DNA of 64,000 nt, from the NCBI RefSeq assembly GCF_001405015.1, contig NZ_CYZX01000017.1, positions 1-64,000 of the forward strand, in the 5' to 3' direction. The position numbers and the translations under genes were made by a program. The notes under the pieces were generated by a model. It saw nothing but the letters and a program-made list of their open reading frames with translations. It made no database searches and was not told the DNA's origin. The stretch is from Clostridium disporicum (GTDB taxonomy: Bacteria; Bacillota; Clostridia; Clostridiales; Clostridiaceae). Shown here in pieces: positions 25,381 to 35,031 of the stretch. The number at the start of each line of letters is the position of its first letter. Position 1 is the stretch's first letter.

Positions 25381-26796
25381 ATGAGTTATCATTTAGCTAT
25401 TGATATAGGGGCTTCTAGTGGGAGACATATACTTGGAAGTTTAAAAGATGGCAAGCTTCAATTAGAAGAGATATATAGATTCGATAATGGTATTCATAAA
25501 ATTGATGATGAATATTGTTGGAATCTTAAAGCATTATTTAAAGAAATAAAAAATGGTATAAAAAAGTGTAAAGAAGTTGGGAAGATACCTAAAACAATAG
25601 GGATAGATACATGGGCAGTAGATTTTGTTTTGTTAGATCAAAATGATGAAGTTTTAGGAAATACAGTATCTTACAGGGATGATAGAACAGAAGTGGTTAT
25701 GGAAAAAGCTTTTGAAGTTATTCCAAAAGATATGTTGTATTTACACACAGGGATACAATTTCAAAGGTTTAATACATTATATCAATTACTTGCAATTAAA
25801 GATAAAAAGCCAGATATTCTTGATAATGCAAAAGCATTTTTGATGATACCAGATTATTTTAATTTATTGTTAACTGGGCAGAAGGTAAACGAGTACACAA
25901 ATGCAACTTCAACTCAGCTAGTAAACTCTTTTGATAGAGTATGGGATGAAAATATCTTAAAAGAGTATGGAATAAATAAAGAAATCTTTGGAGAGATAAA
26001 AATGCCTAAAACAAGCTTAGGTAATTTAAGAGATGAATTAGTAGAAGAGTTCGGCTTTGACATGGAAGTTATACTTCCAGCTACTCATGATACAGGATCA
26101 GCCTTTATTTCTTCAGTTTGTAATGATTCAGATAGTATATATGTAAGTTCTGGTACGTGGTCATTAATTGGTGTGGAAAATAGGTTCCCAATATGTGTAC
26201 CTCAAGCTATGGATTATAACTTTACAAACGAAGGGGGAATTGATTATAGATTTAGATTTTTAAAAAATATAATGGGTCTTTGGGTTATACAAGAGGTAAA
26301 AAGAAATTTATATCATAAATACTCTTTTAGTGAGTTAGTCCAAGAAGCAAATAAGCATAAAGATTTTCCTTCTATTATAGATGTAGATCATGATAGATTT
26401 TTAAATCCAAATAATATGATAGATGAAATAAAGCTTTACTGTATGGAAACAGGGCAAAGAGTACCAGAATTAGTTGGGGAAATTGCTTATTGTGTATTTA
26501 ACAGCTTAGCTTATAGTTATAAAAAAGCAGTAGGAAACTTAGAAGAAATATTTGAAAAGAGCTTTGAAAGAATAAATATATTTGGTGGTGGCTGCCAAAA
26601 TAATTTATTAAATCAATTAGTTGCAAATGCTACTGGCAAAGAAGTGTTAGCAGGACCAATAGAAGCAACAGCAATAGGAAATCTTGCAGCTCAATTAATA
26701 AGTGCTGGAATTCTAGAAGATTTAGGACAAGCTAGAAATGTAATTAAAGAATCATTTGAGATAAATATATTTAAACCAAATAAAGGAGAGATTTAA
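25381..26796 (+). CDS. rhaB: rhamnulokinase
   Basis: The 471-residue FGGY-family kinase has an N-terminal [14 protein letters not shown] phosphate-binding strand, [13 protein letters not shown], and C-terminal [20 protein letters not shown] and [20 protein letters not shown] motifs. It phosphorylates L-rhamnulose at C1 with ATP. The length matches the E. coli enzyme within 20 residues. GGGGGAG precedes the ATG. Stop and next start are one base apart, so rhaB and rhaA are translationally linked. Confidence 0.93.
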   Translation: MSYHLAIDIGASSGRHILGSLKDGKLQLEEIYRFDNGIHKIDDEYCWNLKALFKEIKNGIKKCKEVGKIPKTIGIDTWAVDFVLLDQNDEVLGNTVSYRDDRTEVVMEKAFEVIPKDMLYLHTGIQFQRFNTLYQLLAIKDKKPDILDNAKAFLMIPDYFNLLLTGQKVNEYTNATSTQLVNSFDRVWDENILKEYGINKEIFGEIKMPKTSLGNLRDELVEEFGFDMEVILPATHDTGSAFISSVCNDSDSIYVSSGTWSLIGVENRFPICVPQAMDYNFTNEGGIDYRFRFLKNIMGLWVIQEVKRNLYHKYSFSELVQEANKHKDFPSIIDVDHDRFLNPNNMIDEIKLYCMETGQRVPELVGEIAYCVFNSLAYSYKKAVGNLEEIFEKSFERINIFGGGCQNNLLNQLVANATGKEVLAGPIEATAIGNLAAQLISAGILEDLGQARNVIKESFEINIFKPNKGEI

Positions 26797-26797
26797 T

Positions 26798-28054
26798 ATG
26801 AATGTTAAGGAAAAATATGAATTAGCAAAAGAGCAATATGAAAAATGGGGAATAGATGTAGACAAGGTTTTAGAAGAGCTTAATAAAGTAAAGGTATCGA
26901 TACATTGTTGGCAAGGTGATGATGTAAAGGGATTTGAAGTAGTTCAAAATGCATTATCAGGAGGAATTCAATGTAATGGTAATTATCCAGGAGCTGCAAG
27001 AAATGCTGAAGAGTTAAGAGCAGATTTAGATAAAGCATTAAGCTTAATTCCTGGTAATCATAAGGTAAATCTTCACGCTATTTACTTAGAAAGCAATGGA
27101 GAAGTTGTTGAAAGAGACCAAATAAAGCCAGAACACTTTGCAAATTGGGTAAACTGGGCAAAAGAAAGAGGATTAGGATTAGATTTTAATCCAACAATAT
27201 TCTCTCATCCTAAAGCTTCAGATGGATTAACATTATCTCACCCAGATAAAGAAATAAGAGATTTCTGGATAAGACATTCTATTGCATCAAGAAAAATTGG
27301 AGAATACTTTGGTAAAGAATTAGGACAAACTTGCTTAACAAATCTTTGGATTCCAGATGGATATAAGGATATTCCTGCAGATAGATTAGGGCCAAGAGCA
27401 AGACTTAAGGATTCTTTAGAACAAATATATGCAGTTGAAACTGATAAAAACTATAACTTAGACTGTGTAGAATCAAAGGTATTTGGAATTGGTGCAGAAA
27501 GCTATACTGTAGGTTCTAATGAATTTTATTTAAAATTTGCAGCTGAAAATGGAATTCTTTCATTAATGGATACAGGACATTATCATCCAACAGAAGTAGT
27601 TTCAGATAAATTATCAGCAATGTTATTATTTGATGAAAAGGTTGCATTACATGTAAGTAGACCAGTTAGATGGGACAGTGATCATGTTGTAATTTATGAT
27701 GATGAATTAAAAGAAATCGCAAAAGAAATAGTAAGAAATGATGCTTTAGATAGAGTTATTATTGGATTAGATTTTTTTGATGCAAGCATTAACAGAATAG
27801 CAGCATGGACTATTGGAACAAGAAACATGATTAAAGCATTATTAAATGCAATGTTAACACCAAATGAAGTATTAAGAAAGCTTCAAAATGAAGGAAACTT
27901 CACAGAAAGATTAGCTTTAATGGAAGAATTTAAAACTTATCCAATAGGAGATGTTTGGAATTATTACTGTGAAAAGAATAATGTACCAGTAGGTGAAACT
28001 TGGTTAAAAGAAGTTAAAGAATATGAAGAGAAAGTTTTATCAAAGAGAAACTAG
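26798..28054 (+). CDS. rhaA: L-rhamnose isomerase
   Basis: The 418-residue TIM-barrel enzyme matches the RhaA family closely: [15 protein letters not shown] at the start, [39 protein letters not shown], and [17 protein letters not shown] and [13 protein letters not shown] carrying metal-binding residues. It converts L-rhamnose to L-rhamnulose. AAGGAGAG precedes the ATG. All arginine codons I read are AGA, the normal bias of this genome, so it is a useful contrast with the CGT-rich genes at 36-38 kb and 43-46 kb. Confidence 0.95.
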   Translation: MNVKEKYELAKEQYEKWGIDVDKVLEELNKVKVSIHCWQGDDVKGFEVVQNALSGGIQCNGNYPGAARNAEELRADLDKALSLIPGNHKVNLHAIYLESNGEVVERDQIKPEHFANWVNWAKERGLGLDFNPTIFSHPKASDGLTLSHPDKEIRDFWIRHSIASRKIGEYFGKELGQTCLTNLWIPDGYKDIPADRLGPRARLKDSLEQIYAVETDKNYNLDCVESKVFGIGAESYTVGSNEFYLKFAAENGILSLMDTGHYHPTEVVSDKLSAMLLFDEKVALHVSRPVRWDSDHVVIYDDELKEIAKEIVRNDALDRVIIGLDFFDASINRIAAWTIGTRNMIKALLNAMLTPNEVLRKLQNEGNFTERLALMEEFKTYPIGDVWNYYCEKNNVPVGETWLKEVKEYEEKVLSKRN

Positions 28055-28122
28055 TATATAAATAATTTAAGGTATAAATATAGCTCAAAATTGATGTGAA
28101 AACGTAGAAAGTAGGAGTAACT

Positions 28123-28941
28123 ATGAGATTAAATAACGTGAATTTTATTAAAAACTTTATGAAGATAACTGAGGATGCTTGGGAAAAAGGATGGCATGAA
28201 AGAAATGGTGGAAATATTACTTATAGATTAACACCAGAAGATATTAAGGAAATCTCCCTATCAATTAAATACAATAATGGATGGAATAGAATAGGTGTAA
28301 AAGTACCTAACTTAGCTAATGAGTATTTTTTAGTAACTGGAAGTGGAAAGTTTATAAGAAATATATCAGTGGATTTAGAATCAAATATCGGAATAATTAA
28401 AATAGATGAAACAGGTGAAAAATATAAGATAGTTTGGGGCTTAATAAATGGAGCTAAGCCAACAAGTGAATTACCATCACATCTTATGAGTCATTCAATT
28501 AAATTTGATGTAACAGGTGGAAAGCATAGAGTAATAATGCATTCACATGCAACTAACTTAATAGCGTTAACATTTGTACTACCATTAGATGGAGCAGTAT
28601 TTACAAGAGAGCTATGGGAAATGGCAACAGAGTGTCCAGTTGTATTTCCCACAGGAGTAGGCGTTGTTCCTTGGATGGTTCCAGGAGGAGCAGAAATAGC
28701 AGAAGCAACAAGTAAATTAATGAAGAAACATGACATAGTTCTTTGGGCTCATCATGGGGTATTCTGTTCAGGAGAAGATTTAGATTTAACTTTTGGTCTT
28801 ATGGATACAGTAGAAAAATCAGCTGAAATACTTGTAAAAGTATTATCTATGGGTGGAAAGAGACAAACTATAAATTCAAATAATTTTAGAGAATTAGCTA
28901 AAGACTTTAATGTAACTATCTCTGAAGAGTATTTAAAATAA
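28123..28941 (+). CDS. rhaD: rhamnulose-1-phosphate aldolase
   Basis: The 272-residue class II aldolase has the family start AWEKGWHERNGGNITYR, the glutamate-containing KPTSELPSHLMSH, the zinc ligands in MHSHATNLIAL and WAHHGVFCSG, and GVVPWMVPGG. It splits rhamnulose-1-phosphate to dihydroxyacetone phosphate and L-lactaldehyde. AGGAG precedes the ATG. The lactaldehyde product would need a reductase or dehydrogenase, not encoded next to it. It closes the rhaBAD operon. Confidence 0.94.
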   Translation: MRLNNVNFIKNFMKITEDAWEKGWHERNGGNITYRLTPEDIKEISLSIKYNNGWNRIGVKVPNLANEYFLVTGSGKFIRNISVDLESNIGIIKIDETGEKYKIVWGLINGAKPTSELPSHLMSHSIKFDVTGGKHRVIMHSHATNLIALTFVLPLDGAVFTRELWEMATECPVVFPTGVGVVPWMVPGGAEIAEATSKLMKKHDIVLWAHHGVFCSGEDLDLTFGLMDTVEKSAEILVKVLSMGGKRQTINSNNFRELAKDFNVTISEEYLK

Positions 28942-28952
28942 ATATAAAGTTG

Positions 28953-29026
28953 AAGAAATCAAGTAGAAGAGTGTATAGACTTTTTTGAGAATGTCAATAT
29001 TACAATTTGCTTGGTTTCTTTTTTAT
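28953..29026 (+). terminator. probable terminator of rhaBAD with long loop
   Basis: AAGAAATCAAG pairs with CTTGGTTTCTT (one G-T pair) across a ~46-base loop and runs into TTTTTTATTT. Confidence 0.5.
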
Positions 29027-29115
29027 TTATTAGTGATTTTAATAAAATAGTAAATATTTAAAATGATTAAACAAGAATTTAATTATTCATTTTAAGGAAA
29101 TAATTGAAATTTATA

Positions 29116-29146
29116 TTGACTTAAAGTTAACTTTAAGTAGTAACAT
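29116..29146 (+). promoter_or_regulatory. MerR-type promoter of the MATE gene
   Basis: TTGACT and TAACAT are 19 bases apart with TAAAGTTAACTTTA at 29122-29135, the same dyad as at 13.47, 14.13 and 14.84 kb. Confidence 0.78.
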
Positions 29147-29196
29147 AGGAGAGAGAAAATTTTCAGTTGAAAAAATAATTATAAAGGGGAAAAATA

Positions 29197-30567
29197 ATGG
29201 AAAATAAAATGGGAACAGAAGAGATTAGAAAGCTACTTATAAAAATGAGTTTGCCATTAATGATTAGTTTATTAATAAGCAATCTTTATAATCTAATAGA
29301 CAGTATGTATGTATCAAGTTTAGGAGAAAGTGCCTTAAGTGCAGTTTCATTATCTGCACCTATAATGATGATGATGGCTGCATTTGGAAGTGGTAATGCA
29401 ATAGGGTTAAATGCAGTATTATCAAAGGCTCTAGGTGAGAAGAATAATGATAAAGTGAAAAAGGCAATAAGAACAGCTTTATTTTTAGCATTAGCATCAT
29501 ATATAGTTATTGTTACATCAAGGCTTATAATAGTAGAACCGTATTTTAATTCACAGACTAATGATGCAGAAATTATAAGACAAGGAACAGAGTATTTAAA
29601 TACAGTAATGTTTTTAGCCTTTGGAGTAATGTTTCAGTGGGTTCTTGAAAGACTTTTAATTTCAACAGGGAAGACAAAATTATTTATGATTACTTTATCA
29701 TCAGGAGCAATTATAAATATAATTTTAGATCCAGTGTTCATATTTGGACTACCTGCCTTAGGAATTCCAGCATTAGGAGTTAGAGGTGCAGCAGTTGCAA
29801 CAGTATTTGGACAAACATTTTCAGCATCTTTAGCTTTATACTTTAACTACAAATTCAATAAAGACCTAGATATGAAGTTTAGTATAATACCAGATTGGCA
29901 TACCTTTATTGAAATGTTGAAAACAGGGATACCAACAGCCTTTATGCAAGGTTTTGTATCAGTGGTGACAATGGGTGTAAATATGATTTTGATATCATTT
30001 AGTACTACAGCAGTTGCAATATATGGAGTTGTATTAAAAGTATTGAATATGATACTAATTATGCCTCATGGGATGGGACTTGGAGTTATACCAGTAGTTG
30101 CCTATAATTATGGTGCTAAAAAAAGAAGTAGAGTAAAAGAAGCAATAAAGTTTAGTGTGATATTTAGTATAGTAGTTGGAACTATAGGAATGATAATACT
30201 AAATATTATCCCAGCATTAATACTCAATATGTTTAATCCAACAGAAGAAATGCAATCAATTGGAATAACTGCTATTAGAATATTAAGCGTAACAATTCCA
30301 CTTGGAGGAATAAGTATAGTCTTATCATCATTCTTCCAAGGGTTAGGTTTAGCAAGGTATAGTATGTATTTATCTTTAGCAAGGCAAATTATATTATTGA
30401 TGCCAATAGTATTTTTATTATCATTAACAGAAGTGCTACCATTAGTATGGTTAGGCTTTCCAATAGCTGAAGGATTAGCTATAATAATAGGATATATGTT
30501 GTATAAACGTTCAAATAGAGAGGTAATAAGTAAAATTGAAGAAGAACTTGAAGAGAAGTGTATTTAG
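29197..30567 (+). CDS. MATE-family multidrug efflux transporter 1
   Basis: The 456-residue membrane protein has twelve predicted helices in two halves. MATE signatures are PLMISLLISNLYNLIDSMYV near the N-terminus, GSGNAIGLNAVLSKALGEKN, and IPLGGISIVLSSFFQGLG in the C half. It would expel cationic or electrophilic drugs by Na+ or H+ antiport. It lies directly behind a MerR-type promoter, which ties export to the stress response. A GNAT gene follows 77 bases later and may share the transcript. Confidence 0.88.
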   Translation: MENKMGTEEIRKLLIKMSLPLMISLLISNLYNLIDSMYVSSLGESALSAVSLSAPIMMMMAAFGSGNAIGLNAVLSKALGEKNNDKVKKAIRTALFLALASYIVIVTSRLIIVEPYFNSQTNDAEIIRQGTEYLNTVMFLAFGVMFQWVLERLLISTGKTKLFMITLSSGAIINIILDPVFIFGLPALGIPALGVRGAAVATVFGQTFSASLALYFNYKFNKDLDMKFSIIPDWHTFIEMLKTGIPTAFMQGFVSVVTMGVNMILISFSTTAVAIYGVVLKVLNMILIMPHGMGLGVIPVVAYNYGAKKRSRVKEAIKFSVIFSIVVGTIGMIILNIIPALILNMFNPTEEMQSIGITAIRILSVTIPLGGISIVLSSFFQGLGLARYSMYLSLARQIILLMPIVFLLSLTEVLPLVWLGFPIAEGLAIIIGYMLYKRSNREVISKIEEELEEKCI

Positions 30568-30644
30568 TATTATTAATTAAAATATAAAATTATAAATTGA
30601 GTAATAAAAAACAGCTTTTAATATTAAAAAATGGAGAGAAGAAT

Positions 30645-31073
30645 ATGATAAAAGAATTTAATATAAATCAATTAGATGAAGTGATGAAAATTTGGCTTGA
30701 AGTTAATGAAGATGCCCATAGTTTTATATCAAAAGAGTATTGGAATAATAATTATGAATTAGTTAAGAGTTTATTACCAGATGCAAATATTTATGTGTTT
30801 GAAGAAGATAATATTATAAAAGGATTTATAGGTATTATTGAGGATGGATATATTGCTGGAATTTTTATAAAGAATGAATATCAAAGAGAAGGAATAGGGC
30901 ATAAATTGATAGAGTATAGCAAATCCAAATATAAAGAACTTTCATTGAATGTTTATGCTAAAAATGAAAATGCATTAAATTTTTATTATAAAAATAACTT
31001 CAAAGTATTAGGTAGTAAGATTAATGAAGAAACAAATGAACTTGAATATACTATGGTTTATAAGAATAATTAA
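30645..31073 (+). CDS. GNAT-family N-acetyltransferase 1
   Basis: The 142-residue protein shows the GNAT core: IKEFNINQLDEVMKIWLEVN, then GFIGIIEDGYIAGIFIKNEY, the acetyl-CoA loop QREGIGHKLIEYSK, and NENALNFYYKNNFKVLG. The length and QREGIG motif resemble small-molecule or RimI-like acetyltransferases; the acceptor is unknown. ATG 30645 follows GGAGAG; a TTG 48 bases upstream has no ribosome binding site. It probably forms part of the MerR-driven transcript with the MATE gene. Confidence 0.8.
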   Translation: MIKEFNINQLDEVMKIWLEVNEDAHSFISKEYWNNNYELVKSLLPDANIYVFEEDNIIKGFIGIIEDGYIAGIFIKNEYQREGIGHKLIEYSKSKYKELSLNVYAKNENALNFYYKNNFKVLGSKINEETNELEYTMVYKNN

Positions 31074-31132
31074 TCTTAGACATAAAATACTTTAACACTT
31101 TACAAACAAGAGAATTTAAGTATATATAAATG

Positions 31133-31175
31133 AAAACACTGTATTATTCAAAAAGGGAATAAGCGGTGTTTTTTA
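31133..31175 (+). terminator. terminator after the GNAT gene
   Basis: AAAACACTGTATTATTC pairs with GAATAAGCGGTGTTTT with a few mismatches, then TTTTT. Confidence 0.65.
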
Positions 31176-31289
31176 TTAGCAATTCTAAAATAGTATGAGA
31201 GTTATATGTACATATGAACTAAGGGGTTGACAGTTATAGTTACGGCATTAAATAGTTTAGTTATTAAAGAGTTACAAGTATAATTGAAC

Positions 31290-31326
31290 AATATTACTTT
31301 TAAATAAAATACTCGTAAATGATGAT
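31290..31326 (+). repeat. 37-bp direct repeat, copy 1
   Basis: Bases 31290-31326, with core ACTTTTAAATAAAATACTCG, are identical to 38140-38176 in the same orientation. Weaker similarity (A/T-rich, then AAACCAAAC) continues ~23 bases further in both. The copies are 6.85 kb apart and bracket the AIM24-to-GPH segment. Confidence 0.8.
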
Positions 31327-31400
31327 AAAATAAAAAACATAAACCAAACAGAGTATTAATAAAAGTTGTATAAATACTACAATCACAAAGGAGATAAATT

Positions 31401-31581
31401 ATGAAATTAAAGAAAATGGTTGTTGAAATATCAGACGAAGATATAATCAATTTTATGAAACTACAAAATAAAGTAATAGTATATGTATTTAAATGGATTT
31501 AAAGGTAATGAAAAAGAGTGGATTATTACTTTTGTAGAGTATATGCGTAAAAATTATCTAAGTTTTTTTCTTATGGTATAA
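31401..31581 (+). pseudogene. small gene broken by a frameshift
   Basis: An ATG at 31401 behind AAAGGAG opens MKLKKMVVEISDEDIINFMK and stops after 33 codons (TAA 31500-31502). The next frame continues from about 31480 with NGFKGNEKEWIITFVEYMRK up to TAA at 31579-31581. Together they read like one ~60-residue protein split by a shift near 31475-31490. No family recognised. It lies directly downstream of repeat copy 1. Confidence 0.45.
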
Positions 31582-31582
31582 T
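31554..31582 (+). promoter_or_regulatory. candidate promoter of the AIM24 gene
   Basis: TTATCT (31554-31559) and an extended -10 TGGTATAAT (TATAAT 31577-31582) with a 17-base spacer, 35 bases ahead of the gene. Confidence 0.45.
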
Positions 31583-31616
31583 ATTTATATGATTTTATTA
31601 AATGGAGGTAGGACTT

Positions 31617-32372
31617 ATGGTGAAATGTAATAATTTATATGATAATAAAAATATAGATGTTATAGCATCAAAGGGTGGCGTTAAAGTACTTGAATATAAA
31701 AAAGATTTAAGTGTTAACACTGCAAATGCTATGGCTGCATATTATGCATCAGAGATGAACGTAAGAAGAAGACAAGTATTAATTGAATTAAATGGCAATG
31801 CATATACAATTAGTGCTGGGGCAATGCAATGGACTTCTGGGAATGTGAAAATGGCAGCGGATGTTAAAGGGATTGGAGACTTTTTTGGAAAAGCAATTTC
31901 TTCAAAGGTTACAAAGGAATCAGCCATTAAACCTAAATATGAAGGAACTGGATTACTAATGTTAGAGCCTACATATAAACATATTCTTCTTGAAGATGTT
32001 TCTGAGTGGAATGGATTAGTTCTAGATGATGGACTTTTTCTTGCTTGTGAATCAAGAATAAAACAGAAGGTAGTTGCAAGAACTAATTTATCTTCAGCAA
32101 TGTTAGGAAATGAAGGTTTATTTAATTTATGTCTTGAAGGAGACGGTATTGCAATTCTTGAAAGTCCAGTGCCAAGAGATGAACTTATAGAATTTATATT
32201 AGAAAATGATGAAGTAAGAATTGATGGTAACTTTGCTATTGCATGGTCAAAATCTTTAGATTTTAGAGTAGAAAAGTCAAGTAAAAGCTTAGTAGGATCA
32301 GCAGTTTCAGGCGAAGGTTTTGTAAATGTGTATCGAGGAACAGGTAAAATCCTCATGGCACCTATAATTTAA
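31617..32372 (+). CDS. AIM24-family protein
   Basis: The 251-residue product matches the AIM24/TTC domain family, an all-beta fold made of many short strands: LIELNGNAYTISAGAMQWTS, GTGLLMLEPTYKHILLED, GEGFVNVYRGTGKILMAP. In eukaryotes the family name refers to a mitochondrial protein; bacterial members are of unknown function. ATG 31617 lies 7 bases behind GGAGG; ATG 31602 overlaps that site. It is transcribed alone, with a promoter before it and two hairpins behind. Confidence 0.8.
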   Translation: MVKCNNLYDNKNIDVIASKGGVKVLEYKKDLSVNTANAMAAYYASEMNVRRRQVLIELNGNAYTISAGAMQWTSGNVKMAADVKGIGDFFGKAISSKVTKESAIKPKYEGTGLLMLEPTYKHILLEDVSEWNGLVLDDGLFLACESRIKQKVVARTNLSSAMLGNEGLFNLCLEGDGIAILESPVPRDELIEFILENDEVRIDGNFAIAWSKSLDFRVEKSSKSLVGSAVSGEGFVNVYRGTGKILMAPII

Positions 32373-32395
32373 TAGAAAAATTAATTATAAGAAAA

Positions 32396-32416
32396 AGGAT
32401 ATTTATACATATCCTC
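32396..32416 (+). terminator. short hairpin after the AIM24 gene
   Basis: AGGATAT-TTATAC-ATATCCT forms a 7-bp stem followed by CTTAG; a weak terminator at most. Confidence 0.4.
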
Positions 32417-32822
32417 TTAGCACAAATGATTCATAATAATTTAAATAATCTAAGACCAGAGAGGAAACTTTTATTATATAGAGGATGGGTTATTAGGGTT
32501 TTATCGTAGTTCAAAATTTGATTAAATATTAAATTAATATAAATGCCGTATTATTCAGAAGTGAATATACGGTATTTTTTAGCTTACAACTTAAAAGTGA
32601 GAAGTATACTTAGTAGGAGAATTGAGTTTGTAGGAATTAAAATGCTAATGGGTAGTAATTAAAAATTACTAAGATAAACTAAGTATAGTACATTGAATCA
32701 AAATTAGGATGTAAAATTTTTGTAAAATGTATATAATTAACTTGGAGACAAGTTCGGATTAGAAGTAGGAGCTTATATGATTCTTCTTTATAAAATAATT
32801 GTAAGAAAGGTGGTTAAATAAT
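32417..32822. other. gene-free stretch with a strong hairpin
   Basis: No convincing gene. Apart from the terminator at 32543-32580, TAGTAATT-AAA-AATTACTA makes a small perfect hairpin at 32651-32669. Two short tandem frames (27 codons from 32428) lack ribosome binding sites. Confidence 0.3.
32543..32580 (+). terminator. strong terminator
   Basis: ATGCCGTATTATTC and GAATATACGGTATT pair with minor mismatches around AGAAGT, followed by TTTTTT. It stands 170 bases past the AIM24 gene with no gene of its own, so a short transcript may end here. Confidence 0.65.
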
Positions 32823-33746
32823 TTGAGTAAGGTAAGCTATGAAAAGGTGAATATTACACAAGACCTAAATGCTATCATCGAGTATATAGATAAAGTGAAT
32901 ATTAAAGAAAAAGATTTTGAAATTAAACAAAGCTATATTCCTCCTCATTGGCACAGAAGTATTGAATTTTCACTTGTTTGTAAGGGGGAAGTCGATTTAT
33001 GGATTAATAACCATAAAAATACCCTTAAAGAAGGAGATTTTATTTTTGTAAATAGTGGACAAGTCCATAAATTAGATAGTCCAAATTATGAAGAATGTGA
33101 AGTTTTATTAGTTATACTTTCTTATGATTTTTTAAAACGTGTATTACCGGATATAGATAATCTATATTTTGATATAAAAAAAGAGTCGCCAAAGAAAAAG
33201 CGAGTTTATGAAATTTATGAATTTTTTAAACGTTTTACTAAGAAACCTAAATTGAATGATGAATTAATGGTAAATGCATATATTTATGAACTACTTTATA
33301 TACTAATCAATGAATTCCAAGTAGATTTATCTAAAGATGAAAAGAAGTATGTTATCTCAAAAAAACGGCAACATAAAATACTTGATTATATAGAAGAAAA
33401 TCATAAAGAGGATTTGAATCTGACTCTATTGGCTGAGATATGTCATATGAGCGAAGAGCATTTTAGTAGAATATTCCGCGAATATTTTGGAACTAATTTT
33501 AAGACGTATTTAACAAATTATCGACTTTATTCCTGTTATCATGATGTTGTTGATTCGGCAAAAAGTATGCAAGATATTGCATTTGATTATGGTTTTTCAA
33601 ATGTAAAATCATTTATTAGTGCATTCAAGAATAGTTATTCAATGACTCCGTATCAATATAGAAAACTATATCAAGCATCAAAAAATGATAATAATCATAA
33701 CAAAAATAATAATACAACTTATTTAAATGTTAGAACAAATATATGA
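32823..33746 (+). CDS. AraC-family regulator 3
   Basis: The 307-residue protein uses a TTG start behind AAGGTGG. The N-terminal cupin (residues ~35-100; SYIPPHWHRSIEFSLVCKGE, LKEGDFIFVNSGQVH) is the metal-type pocket of sugar-sensing AraC proteins. The C-terminal double HTH spans ~180-285 (LTLLAEICHMSEEHFSRIFR, AFDYGFSNVKSFISAFKNSY). The tail is Asn-rich (NDNNHNKNNN). It stands next to the ROK kinase/esterase/symporter operon and is its likely activator. Confidence 0.87.
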   Translation: MSKVSYEKVNITQDLNAIIEYIDKVNIKEKDFEIKQSYIPPHWHRSIEFSLVCKGEVDLWINNHKNTLKEGDFIFVNSGQVHKLDSPNYEECEVLLVILSYDFLKRVLPDIDNLYFDIKKESPKKKRVYEIYEFFKRFTKKPKLNDELMVNAYIYELLYILINEFQVDLSKDEKKYVISKKRQHKILDYIEENHKEDLNLTLLAEICHMSEEHFSRIFREYFGTNFKTYLTNYRLYSCYHDVVDSAKSMQDIAFDYGFSNVKSFISAFKNSYSMTPYQYRKLYQASKNDNNHNKNNNTTYLNVRTNI

Positions 33747-33800
33747 AAACTATCTTATTTTGTAAACTACCTGGAGTAAATAATATCATTTAGACTAAGT

Positions 33801-33850
33801 AAAACTGGGAAAATAGAAAAACTTATATTTCTATTTTTGCAGTTTTTTTA
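33801..33850 (+). terminator. terminator after AraC 3
   Basis: AAAACTGGGAAAATAGAAA pairs with TTTCTATTTTTGCAGTTTT, followed by TTTTATTT. The stem is long with one bulge. Confidence 0.75.
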
Positions 33851-33930
33851 TTTAATGATGATTCTCAAAGAAATCAAAAAATAGGAATTTTTCAATCAAA
33901 TAATGACAACAACATAAAAAACTTTTAAGG

Positions 33931-33956
33931 TATAATATCTATGTAAACGATAACTA
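33931..33956 (+). promoter_or_regulatory. -10 element followed by a cre-like site
   Basis: A TATAAT at 33931-33936 is followed directly by ATGTAAACGATAACTA (33941-33956), which fits the CcpA cre consensus except at one of the last positions. A cre overlapping the transcription start is the usual arrangement for carbon catabolite repression. It would control the ROK kinase operon starting at 34033. No good -35 was seen, which fits activator dependence on the AraC regulator. Confidence 0.5.
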
Positions 33957-34032
33957 AAAAGGGGTTGAATGAGTAAACAGTAAGTAAGAAGATTTATTAA
34001 ATTAAAGTGGTTTAGGTTAGGAGACTGATACT

Positions 34033-34926
34033 ATGAAAAAATTAGCTATTGATATTGGAGGAACAGCTATTAAATACGCCATCATGGATATGGATGCTAC
34101 TATTTATGAAAGAGGGGAATTGGATACCCCTACAGATACACTAGAACATCTTTTAGATGTTATTTCAAATTTATATTATAAGTTCAAAGATAAAGTGGAT
34201 GGAATTGCTTTAAGTATGCCTGGTAATATTGATTCTGATACAGGAGAAATTTATACACCTGGTGCGCTTACATACAATGCGAATGTAAATATAGTTAAGG
34301 CGATTCAAGAAAGAGTTAATGTGAATATTGCTGTTGAAAATGATGGGAAAAGTGCTGCTTTAGCTGAATTATGGAAAGGAAATCTTTCGAGTTGTAAAGA
34401 TGGAATTGTATTAATTATTGGGACTGGAATTGGTGGAGGTATTATCCATCAAAGAAAATTAATTAAAGGAAAACACTTTTTTGCTGGGGAAGTATCTTAT
34501 TTGATGACTGATTTCAATTCGCAATATATGGAAAATGTATTTGCTTTAAAGGGGAGTACAACAGCCTTGATTCTTCAAGTTGCAGCTTTGAAAGGAATAG
34601 AACCAAGTGCTCTTGATGGAAAGAAAATTTTTGAATGGATACATGAAGGAGACAATGATTCCATGGTTGCTTTAGAAAATATAGCAAATAATATTGCTGT
34701 GCAAATATATAATTTACAATGCTTATTTGATCCAGAAAAAGTATGCATTGGTGGTGGAATTTCCAAGCAGAAACTATTGATTGAAAAAATCCAAGAGAAA
34801 TTAGATATCATATATGAAAAAATCCCTTTTCAAATACCTCATGCAATAGTTGAAAATTGTGCTTATTATAATGATTCGAATTTAATTGGTGCTCTATATA
34901 ATTATAAAATACATTATGAATGTTAA
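34033..34926 (+). CDS. ROK-family sugar kinase
   Basis: The 297-residue protein has the ASKHA phosphate-binding strand KLAIDIGGTAIKYAIMD, the catalytic-Asp strand VENDGKSAALAELWKG, GTGIGGGIIHQRKLIKG, and CIGGGISKQ near the end. The usual zinc-binding CxCGxxGC motif of ROK proteins is missing, as in a minority of the family. It should phosphorylate a hexose or amino sugar in the cytoplasm. It is the first gene of an operon with a carboxylesterase and a GPH symporter, under a putative cre site. Confidence 0.85.
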   Translation: MKKLAIDIGGTAIKYAIMDMDATIYERGELDTPTDTLEHLLDVISNLYYKFKDKVDGIALSMPGNIDSDTGEIYTPGALTYNANVNIVKAIQERVNVNIAVENDGKSAALAELWKGNLSSCKDGIVLIIGTGIGGGIIHQRKLIKGKHFFAGEVSYLMTDFNSQYMENVFALKGSTTALILQVAALKGIEPSALDGKKIFEWIHEGDNDSMVALENIANNIAVQIYNLQCLFDPEKVCIGGGISKQKLLIEKIQEKLDIIYEKIPFQIPHAIVENCAYYNDSNLIGALYNYKIHYEC

Positions 34927-35031
34927 AAGTAATGACAAGAAAAGTATAGTAAGTAAGTTTATCATTTTTAGATTAAGGGTATAAAAAGAAAATTATAAAT
35001 AAAAATTAGTATAAATGAGGAGGGCTTATAA

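Noticed and set aside
28085..28112. cre-like TGTGAAAACG before rhaD
   Set aside because: The second half (TAGAAAG) does not match the consensus.
31742..32356. 204-codon antisense frame opposite the AIM24 gene
   Set aside because: Shadow frame without ribosome binding site or recognisable motifs.
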